A DNA stretch of 64,000 nucleotides, from the NCBI GenBank assembly GCA_047921455.1, contig JBLRWC010000006.1, forward strand, positions 27,407 through 91,406, read 5' to 3'. The translations under genes and the position numbers were made by a program. Below are positions 34,808-44,683 of the stretch, one piece after another (positions within the stretch are counted from its first letter, which is position 1; each line of letters starts with the position of its first letter). This stretch comes from XN24 sp047921455. GTDB lineage: Bacteria > Pseudomonadota > Gammaproteobacteria > Steroidobacterales > XN24. Under the pieces are notes generated by a model. The model had not been told where the DNA came from, searched no databases, and saw only the letters and a list, made by a program, of their open reading frames with translations.

Positions 34808-35725
34808 ATGCAGACTGTCCTCGACGCGTTCAAGGCCGTCGCCGAACCCAGCCGCCTCCGCTTGCTGGCGCTGTGCGCACGGGGCGAGCTTACCGTGACC
34901 GAGCTTACCGAGGTGGTGGGCCAGAGTCAGCCGCGCGTCTCTCGGCACCTCAAGGTGCTGTGCGGCGCGGGCCTGCTGGATCGATTTCGCGAACAGAACT
35001 GGGTTTACTACCGTGTGCCGCTCGGCGGCCCTGGCGCGGAGCTGGCGCGCGGCCTCTTGCGTCTCTTGCCGCCGGATGACGCCCTGTTGCAACTTGACCG
35101 CGAGCGGCTCGAACGCGTGCTGGTGCATCGCGTGGCAGAGTTGCGCGGCCGCGCGCTCGGCGACACGGTGCCGACGCCGGCGGGCGTGGATGCTCGCATC
35201 GTCGACCTGATGGCGGGTGAGGCGCTCGGCGACCTGTTGGACATCGGCACGGGCACGGGCCGGATGTTGCGACTGCTTGGCGTCTCGGCCAGCACTGCGA
35301 TAGGCATCGATATTTCGCGGGAAATGCTCGTGCTGGCGCGGAGCAATCTGCATGCGGCGGGTCTCGAGCATCTCTCGGTGCGCCAGGGAAACATGTACCA
35401 ACTGCGCTTTGCCGACGCGAGTTTCGACACCGTGACCATCGACCAGGTGCTTTACCAGGCCGACCAGCCCGCCGAGGTGTTACGCGAGGCCGCCCGGGTT
35501 CTGCGCCCCGGGGGACGCTTGTTGCTGGCCGAGTTTCTTACCGGTGAACGCCGTAACAAATCCCAGGCCATCGGCGCTGTCGCGCTCACCCGCGAAGCAC
35601 TTACGCACTGGTACGACGCGGCCCGGCTCCAGTCAGAAGTCGCTGAACAAATCCCGGCCCGTCCCTGGCCACTCATCATTGCCGTCGCGCGCCGCGCCGA
35701 TGCGCAACGCGCCGCTGCCGCCTGA
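34808..35725 (+). CDS. sahR: ArsR-family regulator fused to a SAM-methyltransferase-like domain (SahR-like)
   Basis: A 305-residue fusion. Residues about 1-95 are an ArsR winged helix (VAEPSRLRLLALC, SQPRVSRHLKVL, NWVYYRV). Residues about 130-300 are a class I methyltransferase fold with motif I LLDIGTGTGRML, GIDISREMLVLAR and ARVLRPGGRLLLAEF. This architecture is that of SahR, a proteobacterial repressor that senses S-adenosylhomocysteine and controls the SAM cycle genes ahcY, metE/metH, metF and metK. Placement 15 bases before metF, then metH, strongly supports the call. Arsenite sensing is unlikely because the paired-cysteine metal site (CVC) is absent. Confidence 0.87.
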   Translation: MQTVLDAFKAVAEPSRLRLLALCARGELTVTELTEVVGQSQPRVSRHLKVLCGAGLLDRFREQNWVYYRVPLGGPGAELARGLLRLLPPDDALLQLDRERLERVLVHRVAELRGRALGDTVPTPAGVDARIVDLMAGEALGDLLDIGTGTGRMLRLLGVSASTAIGIDISREMLVLARSNLHAAGLEHLSVRQGNMYQLRFADASFDTVTIDQVLYQADQPAEVLREAARVLRPGGRLLLAEFLTGERRNKSQAIGAVALTREALTHWYDAARLQSEVAEQIPARPWPLIIAVARRADAQRAAAA

Positions 35726-35740
35726 CCCGAGGAGTCCGAC

Positions 35741-36613
35741 TTGAACCCCCAGCCCATCCAGTTTTCTTTCGAGTTTTTTCCGCCGCGTACGGCCGCGCTG
35801 GAAGCTCGCTTGTGGGAGACCGTACGGCGGCTCGCGCCACTGCAACCCGCGTTCGTGTCCGTCACCTATGGCGCGGATGGCTCGACGCGTGAGCGCACGC
35901 ACGAGATCGTCACGAGGATCCACGCCGATACCGGCCTGGTCAGCGCACCGCACCTGACCTGCGTGGGCGCGAGTCGCAGCGAGGTGCTGGCCGTGGCGCG
36001 CCGGTACTGGGACGCCGGTATTCGTCATATCGTCGCGTTGCGCGGGGATCCGCCCAAGGGCAGTAACGTTTATGTACCGCATCCGCAGGGTTTTGCATTT
36101 GCCGCGGACCTGGTCGCCGGACTGCGCACTATCGGGGACTTCGAAATATCCGTGGCGGCCTACCCGGAAGTGCACCCGGAGGCCACCAGCGCGGCAGCAG
36201 ATCTGGACAACCTGAAACGCAAGGTGGATGCGGGCGCCACGCGCGCCATTACGCAGTTCTTCTTCGACCCTGTAGTGTTTCTGCGCTTTCGCGACGCCGC
36301 AGCCGCGGCGGGCGTGACGGTGCCGATCGTGCCTGGCATCCTGCCGATCACGCGGTTCCCGCAAATCACCCAGTTCGCCGCGGCCTGCGGCGCCAGCATT
36401 CCGGACTGGTTGCGGGAACGCTTTGCGGGCCTGGAGGACGATCCGGATACGCGCGCCATGATTGCCGCGAGCGTGGCGATCGACATGGTCGAGACGTTGC
36501 GTCGGCACGGCGTCTCGGATTTTCATTTCTACACGCTGAATCGTGCCGAGCTGGTGTATGCGATTTGCCATTGCCTGGCCCACGGCCCGGCGCCGCGGGT
36601 GGCCTATGCCTGA
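35741..36613 (+). CDS. metF: 5,10-methylenetetrahydrofolate reductase
   Basis: A 290-residue FAD enzyme that makes 5-methyl-THF for MetH. FSFEFFPPRT at the N-terminus, VSVTYGADGSTRERT, HLTCVGASR, ALRGDPPKG and TRAITQFFFDPVVFLRF are family blocks. The start is TTG at 35741, supported by GAGGAG seven bases upstream. Its stop overlaps the metH start by 8 bases. Confidence 0.96.
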   Translation: MNPQPIQFSFEFFPPRTAALEARLWETVRRLAPLQPAFVSVTYGADGSTRERTHEIVTRIHADTGLVSAPHLTCVGASRSEVLAVARRYWDAGIRHIVALRGDPPKGSNVYVPHPQGFAFAADLVAGLRTIGDFEISVAAYPEVHPEATSAAADLDNLKRKVDAGATRAITQFFFDPVVFLRFRDAAAAAGVTVPIVPGILPITRFPQITQFAAACGASIPDWLRERFAGLEDDPDTRAMIAASVAIDMVETLRRHGVSDFHFYTLNRAELVYAICHCLAHGPAPRVAYA

Positions 36614-39600
36614 GCAAGCCCAGTCATACCGCCAACCCGATCGCAGCAAGGAACTGGCGGATATCCTGGGGCGGCGCATCCTGCTGCTCGACGGCGCCAC
36701 CGGCACGCTGATGCAAGACATGCAGCTTGTCGAAGCGGATTTCCAGGGCGAGCGCTTCGCCGGGCATGACGACCTGAAGGGCAACTACGACGTGTTGAGC
36801 CTGACGCGGCCGGACGTCGTCGCCAGCGTCCACCGCGCTTATCTCGAGGCCGGCGCCGACATCATCGAGACCAACACGTTCAGCGCGACATCGATCGCGC
36901 AGTCCGATTACGGTTTGCAGGATTTCGTCGCGTCAATGAATTTTGCGGCGGCAAGGATTGCGCGTGAATGCGCCGACGCCGCCGCCGCGGCGGACGGGCG
37001 GCCACGGTTCGTCGCCGGCGTGCTCGGTCCGACCAACCGGACAGCCTCTATTTCGCCGGACGTCAGTGACCCGGGCAAGCGCAACGTGCGCTTCGACGAG
37101 CTGGTGGTTGCCTATCGAGAGGCGGCGCTGGCGCTGGCCGACGGCGGCGCCGATTTGCTGATGATCGAGACGGTGTTCGACACATTGAATGCGCGCGCAG
37201 CTTTGTATGCATTGGCGGCCATGTTCGAGGAAGAAGGCTTCCGCTTGCCGGTGATGGTTTCCGGCACGATCACCGATGCCTCGGGCCGTACCTTGTCCGG
37301 CCAGACGGTGGAAGCGTTCTGGAATTCTGTGCGTCATGCGCGCCCGCTGGTGGTGGGCTTCAATTGCGCGCTCGGCGCCGAGCAGCTGCGACCGCATATC
37401 GAGGAATTGTCGCGGCTCGCCGATACCTTCGTCAGCGTGCATCCCAATGCCGGCTTGCCGAATGCTTTCGGCGGCTACGACCAGGACGCTGCCACCATGG
37501 CCGCGCTGGTCGGCGAGTTCGCCGACAGCGGCTTCGTCAATCTCGTCGGCGGTTGCTGCGGCACGCGCGCCGAACATATCGCGGCGCTCGCCGAGGCAAT
37601 GCGCGGCAAGTCTCCGCGCATCGTGCCGACGCGCCCGCGCGCCTGCCGCCTGAGCGGACTCGAGCCGCTGAATATCGATGACGATTCGCTGTTCGTGAAC
37701 GTCGGCGAGCGCACCAACGTCACGGGTTCGGCGCGCTTTCGCAAGCTGATCGAAGCGGGCGAGTTCGCGGCCGCCCTCGACGTGGCGCGCCAGCAGGTCG
37801 ACAGCGGCGCGCAGATCGTCGATGTGAACATGGACGAGGGCATGCTGGATTCCGAGGCGGCCATGCAGACCTTCCTGGACTTGCTCGCCACTGAGCCGGA
37901 TATTGCCCGCGTGCCCATCATGATCGACTCGTCGAAGTGGTCGGTGATCGAGACCGGCCTGAAATGCCTGCAGGGCAAGTCGGTGGTGAACTCGATCAGC
38001 CTGAAGGAAGGCGAAGAATCGTTCCTGCACCAGGCCCGCGAAGTTCGCCGGCACGGTGCGGCGGTGATCGTGATGGCCTTTGATGAAGAGGGCCAGGCCG
38101 ATACGCCGGAGCGCCGGCTGGCTATCTGTCGGCGTTCGTGGAAGCTGCTGACCGAGGATGCGGGCCTGCCGGCAGAAGACATCATCTTCGATCCGAATAT
38201 TTTCGCCGTCGCGACGGGCATCGAGGCGCACGATCGCTATGCGCTGGATTTCATCGAAACGGCCGGCGCGATTCGCACGGAATTGGGTGCGCTGGTCAGC
38301 GGTGGCGTCTCCAACGTGTCATTTGCCTTTCGCGGCAACGACCGGGTGCGTGAAGCAATGCACTCGGTATTCTTGTATCACGCCATTCGCGCCGGGCTGA
38401 GCATGGGCATCGTCAATGCCGGCCAGCTGGCGATTTACGAAGATATACCCGCGACGCTGCGTGACGCGGTCGAGGACGTGATCCTGGCGCGGCGCCCCGA
38501 TGCGACCGAGCGGCTGCTCGGGCTGGCAGCGGAATTTCGGGGCGGCCCCGGCGCGAAACGGGAGACAGACGACCTTGCATGGCGCGACCTGCCGGTGCTG
38601 GAGCGGTTGCAACATGCGCTGGTGAAGGGCCTGGACGAGCACATCGTCGCCGACACGGAGGCGGCGCGCCTCGAGATGAGCCGCCCGCTGGACGTCATCG
38701 AAGGGCCCTTGATGGCCGGAATGAATGTCGTCGGCGACCTGTTCGGCGAAGGCAAGATGTTTCTGCCGCAGGTGGTGAAGTCGGCGCGCGTGATGAAGAA
38801 AGCGGTGGCCCACCTGGTGCCTTTCCTGGAAGCGGAGAAAGAAGCCGATCGCCAGCCGCGCGCGCGCATCGTCATGGCGACCGTGAAAGGGGATGTGCAT
38901 GACATCGGGAAAAACATCGTTGGCGTCGTCCTCCAGTGCAACGGCTTCGAGGTAATCGATCTCGGGGTCATGACGCCCTGCGATCGTATCCTCGAGACGG
39001 CCCGGCGCGAACAGGCTGACATCATCGGGCTGTCAGGACTGATCACGCCGTCCCTCGATGAAATGATTCATGTCGCAGCCGAGATGCAGCGGCTCGGTTT
39101 TACCCAGCCGCTGTTGATCGGCGGCGCCACCACTTCGCCGGCGCACACCTCGGTAAAGATCGACCCGGCCTGCGAGGGGCCGGTGATTTACGTGAAGGAT
39201 GCTTCGCGCGCGGTCGGCGTGGTGCAAAAACTCATCAGCGCCGAGCATCGTGCCGGGTATGTGGAGCAGCTCGAGCAGGATCACGCCAAGCGCCGCGCGC
39301 AGCACCAGCGGCCCCGCGGCAAGGGGCCGGAGCTTGCGCTGGCCGAGGCCCGGCAGCATCGCTTCGACGGCGGCTGGAGCGACTACCGGCCTCCGGCGCC
39401 GCAGGCGCCGGGCATCACCGTCTGCGACGACTATTCTCTCGAGGAGCTCGCTACCTACATAGACTGGATGCCCTTTTTCAACGCCTGGGAATTCTCGGGC
39501 CGATTCCCCGCCATTCTGGATGACCCGCAGCGCGGCGCAGTGGCACGCTCGCTCTATGACGATGCGCGCCGCATGCTGGACGACATCGTTCGCGAGCAAT

Positions 39601-40319
39601 GGCTGCAGGCGCGCGGCGTGGTCGGCTTGTTCCCGGCCGCTGCGACCGGCGATGACATCCGCATCTACACGGGCGAGGATCGCGCCGCGACCCTGATGAC
39701 CGTGCACCAGTTGCGCGAGCAGAAGCGCAAGGCCGACGGCCAGCCGAATCTCTGCCTGGCGGATTTCCTGGCCCCGGAGGACGCCGGAGTGGCCGACTGG
39801 ATCGGCGCTTTCGCGGTGACGACGGGCCATGGCATCGACGCGCGCGTCGCCCGCTACGAGGCCGAGCACGACGACTACCGGGCGATTCTTCTCAAGGCAC
39901 TGGCCGACCGCCTGGCCGAGGCGTTCGCCGAACGGCTGCACGAACGGGTGCGTCGCGAGTTCTGGGGTTATGCGCCCGATGAGCAGCTGGCGAACACGGC
40001 CCTGATTGCCGAGGATTATCGTGGCATTCGGCCGGCACCGGGTTACCCGGCCTGCCCGGATCACACCGAGAAAGCAGCGCTCTGGGAACTGCTCGACGTT
40101 GAGGCACGTACCGGCATCCGCCTCACGGAGAGCTACGCGATGCTGCCGGCCGCCGCCGTCAGCGGCTGGTATTTCTCCCACCCGGGCGCACGCTACTTCC
40201 AGGTCGGGCGGCTGGGCCGCGACCAGCTGGAAGACTATGCCGCCCGCAAGGGCTGGTCTGTCGCCGAAGCCGAGCGCTGGCTGGGATCGATACTGGGTTA
40301 CACCCGCTCCGCTGCATGA
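36606..40319 (+). CDS. metH: Cobalamin-dependent methionine synthase
   Basis: A 1237-residue modular enzyme. Homocysteine domain (about 1-335) with zinc ligands Cys254, Cys317 and Cys318 (GGCCGT); pterin-binding domain (about 360-630; NVGERTNVTGS); cap and B12 domains (about 655-900) with the cobalt-ligand His765 in GDVHDIGKN; C-terminal reactivation domain (about 910-1237) with RPAPGYPACPDHTEK. The ATG at 36606 overlaps metF; the frame is open 21 codons further up. No cobalamin riboswitch precedes it, so control is likely from the sahR promoter. Confidence 0.97.
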   Translation: MPEQAQSYRQPDRSKELADILGRRILLLDGATGTLMQDMQLVEADFQGERFAGHDDLKGNYDVLSLTRPDVVASVHRAYLEAGADIIETNTFSATSIAQSDYGLQDFVASMNFAAARIARECADAAAAADGRPRFVAGVLGPTNRTASISPDVSDPGKRNVRFDELVVAYREAALALADGGADLLMIETVFDTLNARAALYALAAMFEEEGFRLPVMVSGTITDASGRTLSGQTVEAFWNSVRHARPLVVGFNCALGAEQLRPHIEELSRLADTFVSVHPNAGLPNAFGGYDQDAATMAALVGEFADSGFVNLVGGCCGTRAEHIAALAEAMRGKSPRIVPTRPRACRLSGLEPLNIDDDSLFVNVGERTNVTGSARFRKLIEAGEFAAALDVARQQVDSGAQIVDVNMDEGMLDSEAAMQTFLDLLATEPDIARVPIMIDSSKWSVIETGLKCLQGKSVVNSISLKEGEESFLHQAREVRRHGAAVIVMAFDEEGQADTPERRLAICRRSWKLLTEDAGLPAEDIIFDPNIFAVATGIEAHDRYALDFIETAGAIRTELGALVSGGVSNVSFAFRGNDRVREAMHSVFLYHAIRAGLSMGIVNAGQLAIYEDIPATLRDAVEDVILARRPDATERLLGLAAEFRGGPGAKRETDDLAWRDLPVLERLQHALVKGLDEHIVADTEAARLEMSRPLDVIEGPLMAGMNVVGDLFGEGKMFLPQVVKSARVMKKAVAHLVPFLEAEKEADRQPRARIVMATVKGDVHDIGKNIVGVVLQCNGFEVIDLGVMTPCDRILETARREQADIIGLSGLITPSLDEMIHVAAEMQRLGFTQPLLIGGATTSPAHTSVKIDPACEGPVIYVKDASRAVGVVQKLISAEHRAGYVEQLEQDHAKRRAQHQRPRGKGPELALAEARQHRFDGGWSDYRPPAPQAPGITVCDDYSLEELATYIDWMPFFNAWEFSGRFPAILDDPQRGAVARSLYDDARRMLDDIVREQWLQARGVVGLFPAAATGDDIRIYTGEDRAATLMTVHQLREQKRKADGQPNLCLADFLAPEDAGVADWIGAFAVTTGHGIDARVARYEAEHDDYRAILLKALADRLAEAFAERLHERVRREFWGYAPDEQLANTALIAEDYRGIRPAPGYPACPDHTEKAALWELLDVEARTGIRLTESYAMLPAAAVSGWYFSHPGARYFQVGRLGRDQLEDYAARKGWSVAEAERWLGSILGYTRSAA

Positions 40320-40359
40320 TTTAATGCCTGCCAATATGAGTACCGCGGAAGCCACCCAG

Positions 40360-41589
40360 ATGAGCCCTGAAATCGTCGAGCCCAGCCGGGCGCTACACGG
40401 CGTGAAATACGAAATCCGCGGCCGGCTCGCGCGGCGCGCGCTCGAACTCGAGCGCATGGGCTACGAGATTATCGCGCTGAATATCGGCAATCCGGGCCTG
40501 TACGGTTTCCGGACGCCGGAAACCATGCGCCTGGCGATGATCGAGAACCTGCAGGCGAGCGAAGCCTACTGCCACCAGAAAGGCATTTTCCCGGCCCGCG
40601 AAGCGGTCGTGATGCAGCAGCAGAGTCGCGGCGTAATCGGCGTGACCGCCGAGGACGTGTTCATCGGCAACGGGGTCAGCGAACTCATCGACATCACCCT
40701 GCGGGCACTGGTCAACGATGGCGACGAGGTGCTCGTGCCGAGTCCCGATTACCCGCTCTGGACGGCCGCGACGGTGCTCAACGGCGCGCGCGCGGTGCAC
40801 TATCCTTGCCGCCCGGAAAATAACTTTCTGCCGGACCCGGAGGAGGTGGAACGCCTGGTGACGCCGCGCACGCGCGCGCTCGTGGTCATCAATCCGAACA
40901 ATCCCACCGGCGCGGTCTACCCGAAGCCCTTGCTGGAGTCACTCGCGCGGCTCGCCGAACGCCATCGGCTGGTGGTGTTCAGCGACGAAATCTATGACTC
41001 GATGACGTATGACGAGGTGGAATTCACGCCGCTGGCCACCCTGGTGCACGATACGCTTTGTGGCACTTTTTCGGGCTTGTCGAAGGTTTACCGCGCCTGC
41101 GGTTATCGCGTCGGCTGGGTGTCGTTTTCCGGAAATCGAGAGACCGCCGACCGGTATATCGAATCCATCGAGCTGCTCTCGGCGTTGCGCCTGTGCGCCA
41201 ATGTGCCCGGCCAGTGGGCGGTGCAGACGGCGATCGGCGGCTACCAGAGCGTGCGCGACCTGGTTCGCCCCGGCGGGCGCCTGTACGAGTCCCGCCAGGC
41301 CGTCATCGCGGCCGCCGGACAGAGCGACTTTATTGAGCTGGCGCCGCCGGCCGGCGCGATGTACGCCTTCCCGCGCGTCCGCACCGAGGGCCTGCCGGAC
41401 TTCGACGACCAGCGCTTCGCCTACGAGCTGCTCGAGCACAAGCACGTGCTCGTCGCGCCGGGCGTGAGCTTCAATACCCCGTACAACGACCACTTCCGCA
41501 TCACTACGCTGCCGGAACCGGTCGTGATCAGCGAGGTGTTCGCGCGCATCGAGGAACTGCTGCACGCCTGGAGCGTGGCGGACGCCTGA
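40360..41589 (+). CDS. alaA: Alanine transaminase-like aminotransferase
   Basis: A 409-residue fold-type I aminotransferase close to E. coli AlaA throughout: YEIRGRLARRALELE, LNIGNPGLYGF, IGNGVSELIDITLRAL, PSPDYPLWTAA, VINPNNPTGAVY, DEIYDSMTYD, the PLP lysine in FSGLSKVYRACG, and LRLCANVPGQWAVQTA. ATGs at 40324, 40336 and 40360 are possible. The last matches the E. coli N-terminus (MSP...) and has GGAAG upstream. It follows metH by about 40 bases and may be cotranscribed. Confidence 0.9.
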   Translation: MSPEIVEPSRALHGVKYEIRGRLARRALELERMGYEIIALNIGNPGLYGFRTPETMRLAMIENLQASEAYCHQKGIFPAREAVVMQQQSRGVIGVTAEDVFIGNGVSELIDITLRALVNDGDEVLVPSPDYPLWTAATVLNGARAVHYPCRPENNFLPDPEEVERLVTPRTRALVVINPNNPTGAVYPKPLLESLARLAERHRLVVFSDEIYDSMTYDEVEFTPLATLVHDTLCGTFSGLSKVYRACGYRVGWVSFSGNRETADRYIESIELLSALRLCANVPGQWAVQTAIGGYQSVRDLVRPGGRLYESRQAVIAAAGQSDFIELAPPAGAMYAFPRVRTEGLPDFDDQRFAYELLEHKHVLVAPGVSFNTPYNDHFRITTLPEPVVISEVFARIEELLHAWSVADA

Positions 41590-41598
41590 GCGAGCGTT

Positions 41599-42339
41599 TC
41601 AGTCCGGCTCGCCGCACACCGGGCAGGCAGGATCCCGCTCCAGCCGCAGGCTCCGCCAGCTGCCCTCGCGGGCGTCATACAGCATCAGCTTGCCGTCGGC
41701 GGACGGCGCGCAGCCGCTGGCGATCTTCAGCGCTTCGACCGCCATCATGCTGCCGATCACGCCGGTGACCGGACCGAGCACGCCGTTGCCGCGACAATTC
41801 TCCAGGCCCTCGGCGTCCTCTTCCCACAGGCAGCGATAACATGGCGCGCCGTCGTGGTCGGCGCGAAATACGGCCAGCTGGCCCTCGAACCGGATCGCCG
41901 CGCCGGAAACCAGCGGCCGGCGCGCCGCGACACACGCGGCGTTCAGCGCGAAACGCGTGCCGAAGTTGTCACAGCAATCCAGCACGACATCGGCCGCGGC
42001 CACCGCCTGGGCCAGTTCGTCGCCTGATAGACGGGCGTTGACGGGCACGATCTCGGTGTCGGGGTTCAAGGCCACCAGGCGTGCCGCTGCAGCCTCGGCC
42101 TTGGGCCGTCCTACGTCGTCGGTCTCAAACAGTACCTGGCGCTGCAGGTTGGTCAGGTCCACGGTGTCGAAATCGCTTACCGTGATGCGGCCGATGCCGG
42201 CCGCGGCGAGATACAGCAGCGCCGGCGAACCAAGCCCGCCCGCGCCGATCACCAGCGCGCCGGCGTCGCGCAAGCGCGCCTGCTCGGCGGCGCCGAAACC
42301 AGCCAGCGCCAGGTGGCGCGCATAACGGTCCACGCTCAT
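41599..42339 (-). CDS. moeB: Molybdopterin-synthase adenylyltransferase-type E1-like protein
   Basis: A 246-residue ThiF/MoeB/HesA family protein. The ATP-binding VIGAGGLGSPALLYLAAAG, SDFDTVDLTNLQRQ, the catalytic-loop VVLDCCDNFGTRF, and two CxxC zinc pairs (CYRCLW, CPVCGEP) are visible. There is no C-terminal rhodanese domain. It adenylates the C-terminus of a ubiquitin-like sulfur carrier, MoaD or ThiS; which one cannot be decided. Four bases after prmC, as in other gammaproteobacteria. Confidence 0.88.
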   Translation of the reverse strand: MSVDRYARHLALAGFGAAEQARLRDAGALVIGAGGLGSPALLYLAAAGIGRITVSDFDTVDLTNLQRQVLFETDDVGRPKAEAAAARLVALNPDTEIVPVNARLSGDELAQAVAAADVVLDCCDNFGTRFALNAACVAARRPLVSGAAIRFEGQLAVFRADHDGAPCYRCLWEEDAEGLENCRGNGVLGPVTGVIGSMMAVEALKIASGCAPSADGKLMLYDAREGSWRSLRLERDPACPVCGEPD

Positions 42340-42343
42340 GCGG

Positions 42344-43204
42344 TCACTCCACGAAGCGGCATTCGGTCACCCGGTCATGCCCGGCTCCATCCTTGTGAAT
42401 CGTAATGTCATGGTAGTGCTGCGCCTCGAGCAGGCGGCGCAGCGGTATGTGTTGCGTCGCGCCGTGTTCCAGCAGTAACCAGCCCTGGCGCACGATGTAA
42501 TTGTGCGCCCGATCGACAATGGCGCGAAAACATTCCATGCCGCCCGGGCCCGCGTCAAGGGCCAGCCGCGGTTCGAAGCGTGCATCGCCACGCGCCAGGT
42601 GCGGGTCGTCCTCCGCGACATAGGGCGGGTTGCCGACGACGACGTCGAATTTCTCGCCGCGCACGGCGTCGAACCAGTTGCTCTCGCGAAACTCCACATT
42701 GCGGATTTTCTGCAAATCGGCGTTTGTGCGCGCCACGTCGAGCGCTGCCAGCGACACGTCCACGCCGATCACGTGCGCTCTCGGGCGTTCCCTGGCGATG
42801 GCCAGCGACACTGCGCCGGAGCCGGCGCCGAGATCAAGTACGCGGAGCTCCTTGTCCGGCGGCAGGCGCAGCAGTGCTTTTTCCACCAGCAGTTCGGTTT
42901 CCGGCCGCGGGATGAGCACGTTCGGGGTGACCTTCAGCGGCATGGACCAGAATTCACGCAGGCCGGTCATGTAGGCGATCGGCTCGCCGGCGAAGCGTCG
43001 CCGCACCAGGATCTCGAACCGCTCGGCCTGCGATTCGGTGAGCTGTTGTTCGGGCCAGGTGTGCAAAAAGCTGCGCGGCTTACGCAGGATCATGCCCATG
43101 AGCAGCTCCGCCTCCAGGCGCGGGCTGTCGCTGACGCTTCGCAGGATCGCAGCAGCGTCTTCCAGGTATTGCTTGATGGAAAGGTTGAAATCTTCGTCGG
43201 CCAT
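42344..43204 (-). CDS. prmC: Peptide chain release factor N5-glutamine methyltransferase
   Basis: A 286-residue HemK/PrmC that methylates the Gln of the GGQ motif in RF1 and RF2. N-terminal helical domain, then the methyltransferase domain with VLIPRPETELLVE, LDLGAGSGAVSLAIA and the catalytic GNPPYV. The ATG at 43204 gives family length; the open frame runs further up. Normally next to prfA; here it is 3.7 kb away with cbs, cgl and cysK in between. Confidence 0.95.
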   Translation of the reverse strand: MADEDFNLSIKQYLEDAAAILRSVSDSPRLEAELLMGMILRKPRSFLHTWPEQQLTESQAERFEILVRRRFAGEPIAYMTGLREFWSMPLKVTPNVLIPRPETELLVEKALLRLPPDKELRVLDLGAGSGAVSLAIARERPRAHVIGVDVSLAALDVARTNADLQKIRNVEFRESNWFDAVRGEKFDVVVGNPPYVAEDDPHLARGDARFEPRLALDAGPGGMECFRAIVDRAHNYIVRQGWLLLEHGATQHIPLRRLLEAQHYHDITIHKDGAGHDRVTECRFVE

Positions 43205-43297
43205 GCCCGGTCCGGTGCCTTCATCGGGGAGTGTAGAATACGCGCAGCGTACCGGGCGCGCACACCTGCGTCCCTGGCGGCAGCCTGTGGAGGGGTC

Positions 43298-44683
43298 ATG
43301 AGGATCTATCGTAACGTGCTCGAGATGGTCGGCCAGACGCCGATGCTCGAGGTGACTCAGCTGGATACGGGACCCTGCCGCCTGTTCCTCAAGCTCGAGT
43401 TGATGAATCCCGGCGGCTCGATCAAGGACCGCATTGGGATCTCGATGATCGAGGAGGCCGAAAAGCGCGGTGATATCCGGCCCGGCGACGTGCTGGTCGA
43501 GGCGACCGCCGGCAATACCGGTATCGGCCTGGCGCTGGCCGCGGCCCAGAAGGGTTACCAGCTGGTGCTGGTGCTGCCCGACAAGATGAGCCAGGAAAAG
43601 ATTTTCAACCTGCGCGCCATGGGCGCCGAGATCGTGTTGACCCGGTCGGACGTCGGCAAGGGGCACCCGGAGTACTACCAGGACCTGGCGCAAAGTATCG
43701 CCAACGAGCGCGGCGGCTACTACGTCAACCAGTTCGGTAATGTCGATAACCCCAAGGCCCACGAGGAAACCACCGCGCCGGAAATCTGGGCACAAATGGA
43801 ACACGATGTCGATGCCATCGTCGTCGGCGTCGGCTCCAGCGGCACGATCTCCGGCATGACGCGTTTTTTCCGCAAGGTGGCGCCCGGGCTGGAGTTTGTG
43901 CTGGCGGACCCGGAAGGCTCGATCCTTGCGAACTACATCCGCACCGGTGAGATCGTCCCGGGCGGTCCCTGGCTGGTCGAGGGCATCGGCGAGGATTTCA
44001 TCCCGGAGATCTGTGATCTCTCGATGGTGGGCAGCGCCTACACGGTGAGCGACGCGGAGTCCTTTTCGGCCGCGCGCGAGTTGTTGCGCAAGGAGGGTGT
44101 GCTGGCGGGCTCATCCTCCGGCACCCTGCTGAGCGCTGCGTTGCGCTACTGCCGCGAGCAGACCACGCCCAAGCGGGTCGTCGCATTCGCCTGCGATACC
44201 GGCAACAAGTACCTCTCGAAGCTCTACAATGACTTCTGGATGGAGGATCAGGGCTTCATCCACCGCAAGGAATACGGTGATCTGCGCGATCTGATCGGCC
44301 GCCCGCACGAACACCGTGCGACCATTACGGTGAACGCGGACGACGTCATCACGACGGCGCACAACCGGCTGCGCAATGCCGGTTTTTCGCAACTGCCGGT
44401 CATGGACGGGGATCGTCTCGTCGGCGTCATCACCGAGGACGACATTATCCGGCTCGCTTTCGGCCGGCCGGCACTGATGGCCGAACCCGTGAAACTCGCC
44501 ATGCGCACCCGTTTCCTGAAGGTGGACAAGGAAACGTCTGTGAATAATCTCGTCGCGCTGTTGCATGGTGATTCCTACGCGGCGGTGACCGAGCAGGACG
44601 GGGAGCGCTTTCTCGGCCTGATTACTCGCTCCGATGTCCTCAATTACCTGCGGCGGCTGCACCAGGGGGAAAGCCATGAGTAA
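43298..44683 (+). CDS. cbs: Cystathionine beta-synthase
   Basis: A 461-residue PLP enzyme joining homocysteine and serine to cystathionine. PLP Lys43 is in NPGGSIKDR; the phosphate loop is GVGSSGTISG; EGIGEDFIPEICDL is typical of CBS. Residues about 330-460 hold two CBS domains (LPVMDGDRLVGVITEDDII; RFLGLITRSDVLNYL), which bind adenosyl ligands in relatives. No N-terminal haem motif is seen. SD GGAGGGG sits upstream. Its stop overlaps the next gene by 8 bases. Confidence 0.93.
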   Translation: MRIYRNVLEMVGQTPMLEVTQLDTGPCRLFLKLELMNPGGSIKDRIGISMIEEAEKRGDIRPGDVLVEATAGNTGIGLALAAAQKGYQLVLVLPDKMSQEKIFNLRAMGAEIVLTRSDVGKGHPEYYQDLAQSIANERGGYYVNQFGNVDNPKAHEETTAPEIWAQMEHDVDAIVVGVGSSGTISGMTRFFRKVAPGLEFVLADPEGSILANYIRTGEIVPGGPWLVEGIGEDFIPEICDLSMVGSAYTVSDAESFSAARELLRKEGVLAGSSSGTLLSAALRYCREQTTPKRVVAFACDTGNKYLSKLYNDFWMEDQGFIHRKEYGDLRDLIGRPHEHRATITVNADDVITTAHNRLRNAGFSQLPVMDGDRLVGVITEDDIIRLAFGRPALMAEPVKLAMRTRFLKVDKETSVNNLVALLHGDSYAAVTEQDGERFLGLITRSDVLNYLRRLHQGESHE

